Assembly (NCBI GenBank): GCA_937139405.1
Contig: CAKZPV010000033.1
Span: 1 to 64,000, forward strand
DNA from: an uncultured Nitrospirota bacterium
GTDB lineage: Bacteria; Nitrospirota; Nitrospiria; Nitrospirales; UBA8639
DNA: 64,000 bases
Direction: 5' to 3'
A program made the translations under genes and the position numbers. The notes under the pieces were generated by a model. It was not told the origin of the DNA. It did not search any database and saw nothing but the letters and a program-made list of their open reading frames with translations. Shown here in pieces: positions 26,863 through 36,987 of the stretch; within the stretch, counting starts at the first letter, position 1, and the number at the start of each line of letters is the position of its first letter.

Positions 26863-27228
26863 TCAAGAAAGATCGCGGTGGACGGTATCTGGAGAGAAAG
26901 CCGGGAGACAGATGGCAATATATTCAGCCCCATCTGGTCCTGGAGTGCTGTAACGAATCCATTCTCCCTTTGACGTGAGTACGCCTTGTCCGGCGTGGAC
27001 TTTTAATATGTTTTGTTTGGTTTCCACTTTTAGCATACCGCGAAGGACGACCGTATATTCATCAAACTCTGGCGTTTGACCCGGTTCTACCCAACCGGAA
27101 GGGCTTTGCATGCGTGCAATACTGATCCCCGCAGCCCCAGAGTTTACACGTCCAAAAAACTCATCGATCAACTTTGGCTTGTTTCCCGCCGCTTCAATTC
27201 TTGTAGGCTTGTCGATTAATTTCGCCAT
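26863..27228 (-). CDS. cupin-domain protein
   Basis: 121 residues from the ATG at 27228, preceded by AGGAGG at 11 nt. A single cupin barrel is visible: PEFDEYTVVLRGMLKVE (motif 1, with few His) and a later HAGQGVLTSKGEWIRYSTPG (motif 2). The metal-binding His set is incomplete, so it may be non-catalytic. It resembles EutQ-like or phosphomannose-isomerase-like small cupins. Substrate unknown. Confidence 0.78.
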   Translation of the reverse strand: MAKLIDKPTRIEAAGNKPKLIDEFFGRVNSGAAGISIARMQSPSGWVEPGQTPEFDEYTVVLRGMLKVETKQNILKVHAGQGVLTSKGEWIRYSTPGPDGAEYIAICLPAFSPDTVHRDLS

Positions 27229-27551
27229 AATGCGTTTCGGCCTCCTGTTTTGGTCAACGTAAAAAAGCAGATGTATGTTGCTGATTTTCAATCAATCAAT
27301 ATAGTCGTGAACAATGATCAGATGATTGTAACAGTATCATAACGCTTTTTATCATAATAGAAACAATCGAATAAGAAGTGTGAGAAACATTCTATATTTG
27401 CAACCATTGTTTACCCCTTTCAAAAGGTATTGGATATCGTATCTCTACGAATCATGAATGTACCAATAACAAATATCAAGGAATTCGTGAAAAGACCCGA
27501 CGAACAGAGCATTCCATTGATCGTTAATGACTCAAGCTCTGGAGGCTATGT

Positions 27552-28106
27552 ATGGGATATCCAATCGTACGGTATGCGGTGTTTGCGGGTGTGATGATGT
27601 TGGTTGGTCATCTTCTTGTTCAAAATGCCCCCGAAGGTTCGCAGATGAAGCTTGAAAAAGTGGTTGCCGCTGTATTCCCGTCTCGTTCTGTCCCAAAGGC
27701 CTATGAGGCTATGACGAGCGATGAAGTTATCGTCCCCTTACAGTGGGAGGGCGTATGGGTCACCAACGTAGAACTCAATGATCTCTATGAAGTGAAACTC
27801 ATTGTGGATACAGGAGCCTCTTCAACAGCGTTGTCTTCACAGGTTGCCTTTGATATTGGCCTATCCCCAGATTCTCGGTACAAGAAGATCATGATGAGTA
27901 CGGCCAATGGGCTCAGTGAGGCTTGGGTTGGGGAGGTTCAATCGATTCGTCTTGGAGACGCCGAGCAGAGAAACATACCGGTCATTGTGATGGAAAATTT
28001 TGGAGAAGATGGGCGGGGTGGGTTACTGGGTCTTAATTTCTTGAATGGGTTTAATTGGCATATAGATCAACAAGCCGGGACGCTCATCCTTCGAGCAAAA
28101 TCGTAA
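27552..28106 (+). CDS. membrane-anchored retropepsin-like aspartic protease
   Basis: 184 residues. An N-terminal hydrophobic segment (~5-24) is followed by a retropepsin-like domain with VKLIVDTGASSTALS, the single D-T-G catalytic motif of clan AA, and a flap-like GLSEAWVGEVQSIRLG, ending in GGLLGLNFLNGFNWHID, as in TIGR02281-type periplasmic proteases. It would act as a dimer in the periplasm. GGAGG lies 6 nt before the ATG. Confidence 0.88.
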   Translation: MGYPIVRYAVFAGVMMLVGHLLVQNAPEGSQMKLEKVVAAVFPSRSVPKAYEAMTSDEVIVPLQWEGVWVTNVELNDLYEVKLIVDTGASSTALSSQVAFDIGLSPDSRYKKIMMSTANGLSEAWVGEVQSIRLGDAEQRNIPVIVMENFGEDGRGGLLGLNFLNGFNWHIDQQAGTLILRAKS

Positions 28107-28217
28107 AGCCATTTGATTCCTCTCTCGTGTCATTTTCTGTTTCTGAAATCTTCCTAATTCTAGAGCCAAATCTCTCTCAAAGATGAAAACACGGTCATGG
28201 TGCCGTTTAGCCAGGTG

Positions 28218-28502
28218 CTAAGCAATGGACAGGACATATTCGTGTTTCATTGTCTGCAGCAGGTCAAGCGCACTTCTATGGGGAACATCAAGGTAATCTT
28301 TCGTAGTCTTGAAAGTTTTTAGCGTAATGCTCCAGGGGCCGAATGCGATGCTTAAAGTATTAGGTTCCACCCAACGGATGAACGGCCGTACTAGGTGAAT
28401 CGTTGGTATTAGCCGAGACAATGGGTTGTATCGCTTCAAACCATTGGAGAACGACATCACGTCCATTTGTCTGTCCAATATATGGACGTTGTGCTGTGCC
28501 AT
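28218..28502 (-). CDS. small hypothetical protein
   Basis: 94 residues, soluble and basic, with a coherent C-terminal part (WSITLKTFKTTKDYLDVPHR). No ribosome site and no family are recognised. It may be a real small gene because no other frame fits here. Confidence 0.35.
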   Translation of the reverse strand: MAQHNVHILDRQMDVMSFSNGLKRYNPLSRLIPTIHLVRPFIRWVEPNTLSIAFGPWSITLKTFKTTKDYLDVPHRSALDLLQTMKHEYVLSIA

Positions 28503-28900
28503 ATGTTGATAATTTAAACCGTGGTGCTTCAGTTTTCAGCCATCTTTTACGGTGAAGAGCCGCGTCTTCTCCGATCCTGATCCAGCGAATACCATTTCTA
28601 CGCTTTGAGGAGTTTCCTGATTTTCTGTTTTTGTCGCCGTCTGACTCGGTTCAACAAAATAGAAGGCGGGCGAGCAATAGCATTGTGAAGATGCCTACAG
28701 ATGTCTGAAAGAATTGTGGTATTCGATAAAATATATTCGTCCTCATGGTCTGAAAGAGGGAACTGTACAAAAATTCTCTAAGGTTGCCGGATCGAAGTCC
28801 TGGATCAATTTTCATCCTATTTGAAGGATTCTGAGAAGGTCACATGATTGCATTTTTCTTGAATTGGCTTAGAATAATAAGAGAAGGAGAATGTACTGGT
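28503..28900. other. intergenic region before the lysine cluster
   Basis: About 400 bp without a supported gene. It contains two copies of the short sequence GTCTGAAAGA. The promoter of the downstream lysine-catabolism genes should lie here, but no clear -35/-10 pair is evident. Confidence 0.5.
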
Positions 28901-30010
28901 ATGCGTCAGGTGGCCATTCTTGGAGGGGGAAAGATTGGGTCCCTTATTGCTACGTTGTTGGTTGAAACTGGGGACTATGCCGTCTCTTTAGGAGACATGG
29001 ATTCAGACGTTGTTGTTCGCCTGAAACAGGAGATTAACCAAGAACATTTTCAAGCCTCTACTGTCGACGTCCAGGACAAAACTGCTCTCCGTTCATTTCT
29101 TGAACAAACCAAACCTACAGGCATTGTTTCCAGTCTTCCCTATTATTGTAATCCGTTTGTGGGAGAGTTGGCTCGGGAGATTGGGGCTCATTATTTCGAT
29201 CTGACCGAAGACGTGGAAGTGACGAGAAAGATTCGAGCGGTGAGTCAGGGTGCGACTACAGCGTTCGTGCCGCAATGTGGGTTGGCACCGGGGTTTATTA
29301 GCATTGTGGCGCATGATTTAATGGCACATTTTGATTCCGTGGACATTGTCAAAATGCGAGTCGGAGCGCTGCCGGTGAATCCTAGCAACGTTCTGAAGTA
29401 TTCATTAACTTGGTCAACAGATGGGTTGATTAATGAATATGGGAATATTTGTTATGGCATTGAAGATGGCCAGGAAATGGTCTTACGGCCACTAGAGGGA
29501 TACGAAACCATAGAGATCGATGGTCTGCTGTATGAGGCTTTCAATACGTCTGGAGGATTAGGTACGTTGGCAGATACATATGCTGGTAAGGTCAACACGA
29601 TGAACTATAAGACGCTTCGCTATCCTGGCCATTGTGAAAAAATTTACCTTCTAATGAATGATTTGAAACTCAACAATGACCGGACAACCTTGAAACGCAT
29701 TTTAGAACAGGCTGTGCCTAAGACCTTACAAGATGTGGTCATTATGTATACCTCCGTGACAGGTATGCGTGGTAGTGAGTTATTTGAGGAGAATGATGTG
29801 AAGAAAATTTACCCGCATACGATTGCAGGGAAACTCTGGTCGGCGATTCAGGTCACGACGGCAGCTGGTATTTGCAGCGTAGTCGATTTGGTGTTCGAGA
29901 AGCCTGAGCAGTATCAGGGTTTTGTGACCCAAGAAACGTTTGACCTGTCTTCTATTCTAGCCAATCGCTTTGGCCAGTTTTTTGCCGGGGAGGTGGTCAA
30001 TTTCGTATGA
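28901..30010 (+). CDS. saccharopine dehydrogenase/reductase-family protein
   Basis: 369 residues from the ATG at 28901, where the Rossmann fold begins (VAILGGGKIGSLIATLL, GxGxxG); the frame is open from 28844. The central domain has NTSGGLGTLADTYAG..MNYKTLRYPGHCEKI, typical of LYS9-like saccharopine dehydrogenases that split saccharopine into glutamate and alpha-aminoadipate semialdehyde. An aldehyde dehydrogenase of the aminoadipate semialdehyde type follows within 34 bp, which strongly supports a lysine catabolic role. Confidence 0.9.
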   Translation: MRQVAILGGGKIGSLIATLLVETGDYAVSLGDMDSDVVVRLKQEINQEHFQASTVDVQDKTALRSFLEQTKPTGIVSSLPYYCNPFVGELAREIGAHYFDLTEDVEVTRKIRAVSQGATTAFVPQCGLAPGFISIVAHDLMAHFDSVDIVKMRVGALPVNPSNVLKYSLTWSTDGLINEYGNICYGIEDGQEMVLRPLEGYETIEIDGLLYEAFNTSGGLGTLADTYAGKVNTMNYKTLRYPGHCEKIYLLMNDLKLNNDRTTLKRILEQAVPKTLQDVVIMYTSVTGMRGSELFEENDVKKIYPHTIAGKLWSAIQVTTAAGICSVVDLVFEKPEQYQGFVTQETFDLSSILANRFGQFFAGEVVNFV

Positions 30011-30043
30011 ATGGATTGTGAAGAGGTCTTGAGGAGAGAGACG

Positions 30044-31576
30044 ATGAACCCGTTGGATGTCTTGCACGAGCTAGGAATTGAACCGAAGAATGCTGGCGCT
30101 TGTTCCGGTCCTCATCAATGGGGAACAACGACGAATGAGGGTCTCCTGGATTCAGTGAATCCTACAACGGGAGAAGTGCTCGCTCAAATCTATTCCTGTT
30201 CTGGTAACGATTATGATGCGTTGGTTGGTGAGTCGCAACGAGCCTTTCGGGAATGGCGTAAGGTGCCGGCTCCGAAACGTGGCGAAGTGATCCGCTTGAT
30301 TGGGGAGGCTTTTCGTGCGAAGAAAGATGCCCTTGGCTCTTTAGTATCGATGGAAGTGGGGAAGATTAAGGCTGAAGGGGATGGAGAAGTCCAAGAGATG
30401 ATCGACATGGCCGATTTTGCGGTTGGGCAGTCTCGCATGCTGTATGGCGTAACCATGCAATCTGAGCGTACACAACATCGAATGTATGAGCAATGGCATT
30501 CTCTTGGAGTCGTGGGTGTGATTACTGCCTTTAACTTTCCGGTGGCCGTGTGGGCCTGGAATGCGTTTTTAGCTGTGATTGCTGGCGATACGGTTATTTG
30601 GAAACCATCTCCAAAAGCTCCCTTGTGTGCCTTAGCCGTTCAGCATATTTGTAATCAGGTTATGAACCAACAGGGCATAACAGGAATATTTTCAGTATTC
30701 ATTAGCGATCAAGTCAATATTGCGAAAAATCTCGTTAGTGATGAACGATTGCCTCTCATTTCTTTTACTGGATCGGTGCCGGTGGGGCGTGATGTTGCTC
30801 AAATGGTGGCAGGGCGCTTGGGGCGGACGTTGTTAGAACTCAGTGGCAACAATGCTGTGATTGTGGATGAGACGGCTGACCTAGATCTTGCTATTCCGGC
30901 CATAGTCTTTGGAGCTGTGGGGACAGCCGGTCAGCGTTGCACGACGACTCGTCGCCTATTTGTACATGAATCACGATATGAAGACGTTGTTCGACGTCTT
31001 GTTCTGGGGTATCAACAGGTAAAGGTTGGTGATCCATTAGACGCTGATGTTTTGATGGGCCCCCTCATTGATGATAAGGCTTTGGAGGAATTTCGCATTA
31101 CAGTGGAAGAGGTAGAACAAGATGGGGGTGAAATTCTCTTTGGGGGAAATGTGCTGGAAGGTTCGGGGTTTTTTGTCGAGCCAACCCTGGTGCGCGCGGA
31201 GAATCAGTGGAAGGTGGTTCAACGCGAAACATTTGCTCCTATTCTATATGTGATGTCCTATCAGACGCTGGATGAGGCCATTGCTTTGCAAAATCAGGCA
31301 CCTCAAGGGTTGTCGTCTTCACTGTTTACCTTGAATCTGCGGCATGCAGAACAGTTTTTATCGGGGGAGGGAAGTGACTGTGGTATTGCCAACGTCAATA
31401 TAGGTACCTCTGGAGCAGAAATAGGAGGGGCCTTTGGTGGAGAAAAGGAAACGGGGGGGGGGAGAGAGGCCGGTTCAGATGCGTGGAAGGTCTATATGCG
31501 GCGGCAAACAAATACCACGAATTGGGGAACGGATTTGCCTCTGGCACAGGGCATTACATTTTCAGTGGGTTCATGA
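30044..31576 (+). CDS. aldehyde dehydrogenase, alpha-aminoadipate semialdehyde type (ALDH7-like)
   Basis: 510 residues from the ATG at 30044 with GAGGAGAG upstream; the ATG at 30011 abuts the previous stop. It shows the ALDH catalytic features [49 protein letters not shown] and [12 protein letters not shown] with the nucleophile Cys. It ends in the antiquitin-type [26 protein letters not shown]7 enzymes oxidise alpha-aminoadipate semialdehyde to alpha-aminoadipate. It sits between the saccharopine gene and a VOC-fold protein, completing the lysine branch. Confidence 0.92.
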   Translation: MNPLDVLHELGIEPKNAGACSGPHQWGTTTNEGLLDSVNPTTGEVLAQIYSCSGNDYDALVGESQRAFREWRKVPAPKRGEVIRLIGEAFRAKKDALGSLVSMEVGKIKAEGDGEVQEMIDMADFAVGQSRMLYGVTMQSERTQHRMYEQWHSLGVVGVITAFNFPVAVWAWNAFLAVIAGDTVIWKPSPKAPLCALAVQHICNQVMNQQGITGIFSVFISDQVNIAKNLVSDERLPLISFTGSVPVGRDVAQMVAGRLGRTLLELSGNNAVIVDETADLDLAIPAIVFGAVGTAGQRCTTTRRLFVHESRYEDVVRRLVLGYQQVKVGDPLDADVLMGPLIDDKALEEFRITVEEVEQDGGEILFGGNVLEGSGFFVEPTLVRAENQWKVVQRETFAPILYVMSYQTLDEAIALQNQAPQGLSSSLFTLNLRHAEQFLSGEGSDCGIANVNIGTSGAEIGGAFGGEKETGGGREAGSDAWKVYMRRQTNTTNWGTDLPLAQGITFSVGS

Positions 31577-31590
31577 TAGGAGGTCGTCGC

Positions 31591-32187
31591 ATGGATCAGG
31601 CAAGAGATCTTGAGCAATTAGTTGTTACATATATCGCAGAATACGTTTCGAAGAATCAGGCTGGAAGAGTCGTGCGTGATGCCTTAGAAGAAATTGGTAC
31701 AGGCCTTTTCCCTGTGGTGGATCATATTACGGTTCGTACATTGTCGATCGATCAACGAGTAGAAGAGTTTCTTAGGCTTGGATATCAGTATTCGGATACG
31801 CTGGAGTATGACGACTGGTGGGCTAAGGTCTATCGAGCACCGGGGTGTCCGGCATTGTTTGTCGATCAGGCTTATGCCGATGAACGAGGCCGCACCAGTC
31901 TTATCCCTTGTTGGGTGCAACAGTTTGGTGATAGGACTTTACACCATATTGCCATTCGAGTGACGGACATTGAGATCGCCATCCAGCAGTTGAGCAAGAA
32001 AGGGATATCTTTTGCGGGAGCGATAGTCGGAGAACGTGGTAACGACTTGCGGCAAATTTTTTCTATTCCTGAGCAGGTGGCCGGGCAAGCGTTTTCTGTG
32101 TTGGAACTTACTGAACGACACCGCGGCTTTCAGGGATTTTCACCTCCTCAAGCCAATATTCTTATGCAATCCACCACGATGAGGTGA
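31591..32187 (+). CDS. VOC-fold (glyoxalase-like) protein of the lysine cluster
   Basis: 198 residues from the ATG at 31591, 8 nt after AGGAGG and 14 bp after the dehydrogenase gene. The vicinal-oxygen-chelate pattern gives His in VDHITVRT, His in LHHIAIRV and Glu in VLELTERH, a plausible 2-His-1-Glu iron site. It could be related to the DUF1338-type 2-oxoadipate dioxygenase/decarboxylase used after aminoadipate in bacterial lysine breakdown, though it is much shorter than those enzymes. The assignment is inferred from metal residues and position. Confidence 0.75.
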   Translation: MDQARDLEQLVVTYIAEYVSKNQAGRVVRDALEEIGTGLFPVVDHITVRTLSIDQRVEEFLRLGYQYSDTLEYDDWWAKVYRAPGCPALFVDQAYADERGRTSLIPCWVQQFGDRTLHHIAIRVTDIEIAIQQLSKKGISFAGAIVGERGNDLRQIFSIPEQVAGQAFSVLELTERHRGFQGFSPPQANILMQSTTMR

Positions 32188-32223
32188 ACTTTCTATTCGA
32201 ATAAAATGGAAAGTTTCTAACAC

Positions 32224-32622
32224 TTAAGCAGGTAAGATTTCAGCAGCGTCGAGTACGAGCTTGGCATTTTTAGCGATGGACCCTGGGTCTTTTGAGACAA
32301 TGGCCGCCCCGAGCCCCACCGCGGCAGAGGCAATAGCAATGATTTGACTTACTTTTTTAAGCTTCTTAATAGACCGTTTGGCTTTCCTGACGGATTTATT
32401 AATGAGTTTAATGCTGCTCTTTGATTCATCCAAAGCCATGCCCACCGCTTTGGTGATCATATCGGAAGAGGCATTGATAAGGGACCATTCTTCATCTTCG
32501 AGATCGCGTCGTTGAGTGGGTGTCAATGTTTTCCAGTGCGCAAATCTGTGGTTGCCCACGGTGATAGCCATGTTTCGGAATTGTTTGGAGAGGTCAAACG
32601 CTTCTTGTGCAGTGAGTGCCAT
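32224..32622 (-). CDS. small basic protein with a hydrophobic Gly/Ala-rich segment
   Basis: 132 residues. The N-terminal part is helical and acidic with RRDLEDEEWSLI. A very basic stretch (RKAKRSIKKLKK) then precedes a hydrophobic segment (~95-110, IIAIASAAVGLGAAIV). There is no signal peptide. It is 16 bp downstream of a lipoprotein gene, so the two form a unit. No family recognised. Confidence 0.65.
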   Translation of the reverse strand: MALTAQEAFDLSKQFRNMAITVGNHRFAHWKTLTPTQRRDLEDEEWSLINASSDMITKAVGMALDESKSSIKLINKSVRKAKRSIKKLKKVSQIIAIASAAVGLGAAIVSKDPGSIAKNAKLVLDAAEILPA

Positions 32623-32637
32623 TGAGAGAGCCTCGCA

Positions 32638-33459
32638 TTATATTTTTTTGATGATCTTGAGTAAGTCTTTCAAATCTTTCGCCGACTGCTTAATTTGCTC
32701 TACCAATTGGGCTTTAGCTAAATCCTTCCGTTCATCATAGAGCTTCTGATGCCCTTGGGAGATCTCACCAATGAGGGTGGCATAGGTTTGAAGGCTGTTT
32801 GTGTGATCAGCCAAATTCGTCGTTCGGAGTTCTTGCCATTCCTTCAAGGCGGCAATGCCAGCGGGGTCTGTGGATTCTGCGATTTTTGTTCGATAATACG
32901 CTTGAATGGCGCGTTGCTCATTTTGGTCGTCGCCAATGAATCCATTGCTGACGATTTGTTTGAGGCTTTTTAAAATGATCTGTAATGGATCATTAGACTG
33001 TGCGATCAATTTCTGAAGCTGACGTTTTCGCCAGCCATCGCTGACGGCCTTTGTCAAGATTTCGGTAATTTTGCCAAAGGCCTGAGTTTCGGCAGGGCTG
33101 GTACCGACTTGTGTTTCTAAGGTGGTCGTCAATTGGCCAATTTCTTTTGATTTGTCGACGATGTCATCGGCGGCCAGTCCTCCTAGGGCTTCCATGTATT
33201 CTTCAATAATTTCATGACGAAGGAGAAGTTCAGTTTTACGAGTCATGCGTTCCCGAGCCATGGTATCTAATTGAGCATGGCGATCCTCGGGTTGATAGCG
33301 TTTTTGCCTATTCGGAAAATCCAAATAATTGTCAACAAGAGAAGTGTAGTCGGCTGATTCTGCGGAAATTTTGGCAAAATCTTGTATGGCCTTGAGATCC
33401 ACACAGCCTTGTGTGAGTCCTAAAAGAAGGACCCCACTCAGAATAATTTTGAGTTTCAT
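32638..33459 (-). CDS. helical lipoprotein of unknown function
   Basis: 273 residues from the ATG at 33459; the frame extends to 33537. The signal peptide ends in the lipobox LTQGC. The mature part is almost wholly helical and highly charged, ending in a Lys-rich amphipathic helix (KDLKDLLKIIKKI). It is likely anchored to the membrane on the periplasmic side. It is paired with the basic protein gene downstream. Confidence 0.7.
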   Translation of the reverse strand: MKLKIILSGVLLLGLTQGCVDLKAIQDFAKISAESADYTSLVDNYLDFPNRQKRYQPEDRHAQLDTMARERMTRKTELLLRHEIIEEYMEALGGLAADDIVDKSKEIGQLTTTLETQVGTSPAETQAFGKITEILTKAVSDGWRKRQLQKLIAQSNDPLQIILKSLKQIVSNGFIGDDQNEQRAIQAYYRTKIAESTDPAGIAALKEWQELRTTNLADHTNSLQTYATLIGEISQGHQKLYDERKDLAKAQLVEQIKQSAKDLKDLLKIIKKI

Positions 33460-33747
33460 GACTAATGGTGATGGCTGGTTCTGTGTCATAGTTGGCTGGC
33501 TCGCAAAAATTGTGGAATGTTCCTTTGGTTTTCTCACATTCTTAGCCTACCCGGCGAACCTTAGGAGATTCGTCAAAAAGTGTCAATAGGTTTGCGGCAG
33601 TTGTGAGAATGCCACTGTGCAACAAATGAAAGCAGCAACAGGCTGATATTCAGTCAATGCATGGTCGATGTCTTGTTCATCAAGCACTGGATTATTATGA
33701 GAGAGAGCTGAATGAGTTATGGCAATCTGAGTGAGCGTGGGCACATA

Positions 33748-34989
33748 TCACTCGGTTGGTGAGTTTGGAGTATTCTTGGCCAGAATGTCATTGGCTCGGG
33801 ATTCATGTGTGAGGGCTTCTTCTGTGCGGCCCATCTTTCGTAAGAGTTGAGCGTAATTCCTTAGAGCCCGTTCCACTCGAAAATGGCTTTTGCCCATTGA
33901 TTCTTCGGTGAGTGTAATCGTCCGCTGGAATAGCGGAGCGGCTTTGTCATACTGATTCGTGTTCATATAGAGAACCGCTAAATTATTTAATGGACCGGTG
34001 AGCCCGGAATGCTCGGCCCCTTCCGCTTTTTCAATAATGGTGATGGCTCGTTGCATGAAGGGAATGGCTTGTTCTGGGTGGTTCTGGAGACGGTGGATTT
34101 CTGCTAATTGGTTGAGCATGATTGAGACGCGTGGATGATCCTCCCCAAATCCTTCTTCAGTGATCGTCACCATACGTTCTAACAAGGGGATGGTTTTGGT
34201 GAATTGTTTGGCTGAGCTATAGAGGAGGGCTAAATTATTGAGACTGCCGAGCAGGTTTGGGTTGGACGGGCCAAGTTGTTTTTCTTTAATGGCCAAGGCA
34301 CGGAGCAGCAATGTTTCAGCTTGATCATATTTTTCTTGAGCCCGATAGAGAAGAGCCAAATTATTGAGTGCTTCCACGATTTTGGGAGATTCTGGCTCAT
34401 TGGCCTTTTCTGTACTCTCAAGGACGCGAATGAGATAGGGTTCGGCTTTATCATATTGGGTTTGACGAACAAATAATCCAGCCAAGTTTTCTATGTCGCG
34501 AATCGTTTCTGGATCATCAGAGCCTTGGACTTGTTCTCGAATCGCGATCGCGCGTTCAAAATGTTGTTGAGCTTGATCGAATTTTTTTTGCGTCACATAC
34601 AGGGCTCCAAGATTGCTGAGGCTGATGGCGAGGTCAACTGTTTCGGGGTTTGGGGCTTTTTCATGGATAACCACAGTTTGTTGGAGCAAGGTTTCCGCTT
34701 CTTCTGGTTCTCCTTTAGCATTGTGCAGAATGGCCAGATTGGTGAGTGATTGGATAAGGCGAGGGTCTTGCTCGCCAAATTGTTTGGCTAACGTCAGTGC
34801 GCTGTTTAGTTCTTGCTCGGCTTCAGGGAATTTTCCCTGTTCCATGAGCGTCCGGCCTTGCTCGGTATGAAGGTCCCATGGTTCCTTCGGTTCGGAACAC
34901 CCAAAGGTCGTCAGGCAAAGTAGGAGGAGTGATGAAAACGTGAGAAGGTTTGTCTGTGTTCTTGCGCCAGATATCATAGAATTTTCCAT
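33748..34989 (-). CDS. TPR (kinesin-light-chain-type) lipoprotein
   Basis: 413 residues. A lipobox (TTFGC) ends a signal peptide at about residue 31. About eight 42-residue tetratricopeptide repeats of the kinesin-light-chain type follow (recurring LNNLALLYraQekYdqAE-LL-RAlaIkEkqlGp-np). The first two ATGs (34989, 34977) are both possible; the second has better ribosome-site spacing. It would be a protein-interaction scaffold attached to a membrane. Confidence 0.88.
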   Translation of the reverse strand: MENSMISGARTQTNLLTFSSLLLLCLTTFGCSEPKEPWDLHTEQGRTLMEQGKFPEAEQELNSALTLAKQFGEQDPRLIQSLTNLAILHNAKGEPEEAETLLQQTVVIHEKAPNPETVDLAISLSNLGALYVTQKKFDQAQQHFERAIAIREQVQGSDDPETIRDIENLAGLFVRQTQYDKAEPYLIRVLESTEKANEPESPKIVEALNNLALLYRAQEKYDQAETLLLRALAIKEKQLGPSNPNLLGSLNNLALLYSSAKQFTKTIPLLERMVTITEEGFGEDHPRVSIMLNQLAEIHRLQNHPEQAIPFMQRAITIIEKAEGAEHSGLTGPLNNLAVLYMNTNQYDKAAPLFQRTITLTEESMGKSHFRVERALRNYAQLLRKMGRTEEALTHESRANDILAKNTPNSPTE

Positions 34990-35075
34990 ATTCCTTGGAA
35001 GTCGTGTGTGGTGGATTCAAATTGGTGATGATTGTACTGGAGGGGTAGGGAGCTTGCCAAACCGCTTATGGTGGG

Positions 35076-36089
35076 TCAAAACAAGGAGAGTTGCGCTGGT
35101 CCTGGTCGCTCGAACGTTGCGGGAATTGGTTTCTCGGGGATGGTTGGGAAACCGAGCTTTCTGTACGTCTGCTCAAAGAGTTGCGCAATGACTTCCCAAG
35201 TTGTGCCCTGGCCGTGATGACGTTTAAAAAAGATGCGTTCTCCCATCTGTCCTTGTCGAACTTCGTTGAGCTTGGAGAGGATTTTCTGGATACGATCAGG
35301 AAAATGGTGCGACATCCGTTCAATGAACACCCTTTTTACGTTATCGTTGAGACGAAGGAGGATGAATGTGGCATCTTGTGCTCCGGCGTCTCGTGCCCTA
35401 GATAATATTGTTGGTATGTCCTGTTCAGTCAAGCCGGGAATCACTGGGGCAATTGAAACGACTGTGGGAATTCCAGCTTTAGCCAAGGCTTCCATCGTGG
35501 CAAAGCGTTTAGAAATGGAAGGGGCTTGAGGTTCGACCTTTCTGGCAACCTCATCTGAAGCAAAAGGGATACTCAGAAAAACACGTATCCAGGCGGTCTT
35601 CTGAAGTTCTTGAAATACGTCGATATCTCTGGTGAGAAGAGCCGATTTGGAAATGATCCCGACTGGGTTTTTGTATGTGGCACAGGTTTGCAGACAGGCT
35701 CGAGTGAGCTTGTATTCTGCTTCTAGGGGTTGATAGGGATCGGTATTACCGGAAAACACAATGAGTTCGCCATTCCATGAGGCTTTCTGAAATGTTTCTT
35801 GCAGTTTTGTTGCGGCATTGATCTTCACTACGAGTTTTGATTCAAAATCCGTTCCTGCCCCAAAGCCCCAATATTCATGCGATGGACGCGCATAGCAATA
35901 GGCGCAGGCATGAAAACAACCACGATATGGGTTGAGGCTCCATCGAAAGGGAAGGTCTGGACTGTCATTTCGACTCAGGATGGTCTTGGCGGTTTCCTCG
36001 AAAATATCGGGTGTCACTCCAGGTGTGGGGCCAAGAGCCTCGCGGGTTTCTGAAAAAAACGGATTCGGTGGGTTAGCGACGTGTTTCAT
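35076..36089 (-). CDS. radical SAM protein of the PA0069/SPL-like type
   Basis: About 337 residues from the ATG at 36089; the frame also opens at a GTG at 36110. The SAM cluster motif is clear: RGCFHACAYCYARPSHEY (CxxxCxxC). A following SGNTDPYQPLE and a C-terminal region with RPGPAQLSLF match the widespread radical SAM family with spore-photoproduct-lyase-like architecture. The reaction is not known. Monocistronic. Confidence 0.9.
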   Translation of the reverse strand: MKHVANPPNPFFSETREALGPTPGVTPDIFEETAKTILSRNDSPDLPFRWSLNPYRGCFHACAYCYARPSHEYWGFGAGTDFESKLVVKINAATKLQETFQKASWNGELIVFSGNTDPYQPLEAEYKLTRACLQTCATYKNPVGIISKSALLTRDIDVFQELQKTAWIRVFLSIPFASDEVARKVEPQAPSISKRFATMEALAKAGIPTVVSIAPVIPGLTEQDIPTILSRARDAGAQDATFILLRLNDNVKRVFIERMSHHFPDRIQKILSKLNEVRQGQMGERIFFKRHHGQGTTWEVIAQLFEQTYRKLGFPTIPEKPIPATFERPGPAQLSLF

Positions 36090-36414
36090 GGTGATTTGTT
36101 GAAGAAGCACACATGCTGTCTATCTGTTCTGCTTGTACCAATGAAGCAAGAGTCGCACAGTACGTTTTTTTCGGCGAATACTTTTGAAATGCAATCCTCT
36201 AATTATGATGATTTGTGACAGATTTGTCATCGTCGTCGTTGCCCTCAGTTAACTCACGCAGGTTTTCCCGTCATCGCATTTGTCCCAGATATTGAATTGT
36301 TCTCTTCTTTGCGCATCACGCTGTTTTTATTCAATCGTGTTGCTATAGTTCGATTTGAGTCAGCAAGGCAAGTTCTCACAGTCTGGCTTGAGACATCAGT
36401 CGAGGGTGAACGGA
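36090..36414. other. intergenic region
   Basis: About 320 bp between divergent genes. It includes one small inverted repeat TGACAGATTTGTCA near 36216-36229 (arms TGACA/TGTCA), a possible regulator site. No supported gene. Confidence 0.4.
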
Positions 36415-36771
36415 ATGAAAATCTTCGTCATGTTCTCTTTTCTAATGCTCAGTGTCAGCCCAATTTGGGCTAATGACACCTATGAAAAAACCTTGTTTGG
36501 CAGGCTGTGTGAAGAAGATTCACAAGGGCAAATCAATTGCATCTACAAAATTGGCAAGGATCTAGAAATTTGGATAAATGGAATCGGCTTACCCGATACA
36601 GGGGTGACATTTGCGAAGTCTAATGTTGAAGGGGATTTTTATGCGACGTTTGGCATGAGACATCTCTGTGTGATCATATCAGGAAAATATTTAATGCAGG
36701 GTATCGCATTTATTTCTCCAAAAAACGGTCAGGTCTACAAAGATTGGGAGACATGTCAGGCAGGACATTAA
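36415..36771 (+). CDS. small secreted protein with conserved cysteines
   Basis: 118 residues from the ATG at 36415 (GAGGGTGA 7 nt upstream); the frame is open from 36355. A signal peptide (ending PIWAND) is followed by a compact domain with four Cys (LCEED, INCIYK, HLCVII, ETCQAG), likely two disulfides. Periplasmic; function unknown. Confidence 0.72.
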   Translation: MKIFVMFSFLMLSVSPIWANDTYEKTLFGRLCEEDSQGQINCIYKIGKDLEIWINGIGLPDTGVTFAKSNVEGDFYATFGMRHLCVIISGKYLMQGIAFISPKNGQVYKDWETCQAGH

Positions 36772-36987
36772 TAATGAGTCATATCCTCCTGTTGCCTTGC
36801 AAAGATTCCTATTCCTTCCTTACTAACAGTCATCCCAATTTTTTGCTTAACAGGGAACCTTGTACTGAAGTCCTAGCGGCGGCAGAAAGAACAATCCATA
36901 GCCTCGACTATGAGACATGTATGCTCCATGTTTGTGGTCTGCCTTGATTCTGTCTCTATGCTCTTTGGGTACTGTGATACGAAAGGG

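Noticed and set aside
32188-32223. Terminator after the VOC-fold gene
   Set aside because: Only a 7-bp AT-rich stem (AACTTTC/GAAAGTT) with a long loop and no clean T-run.
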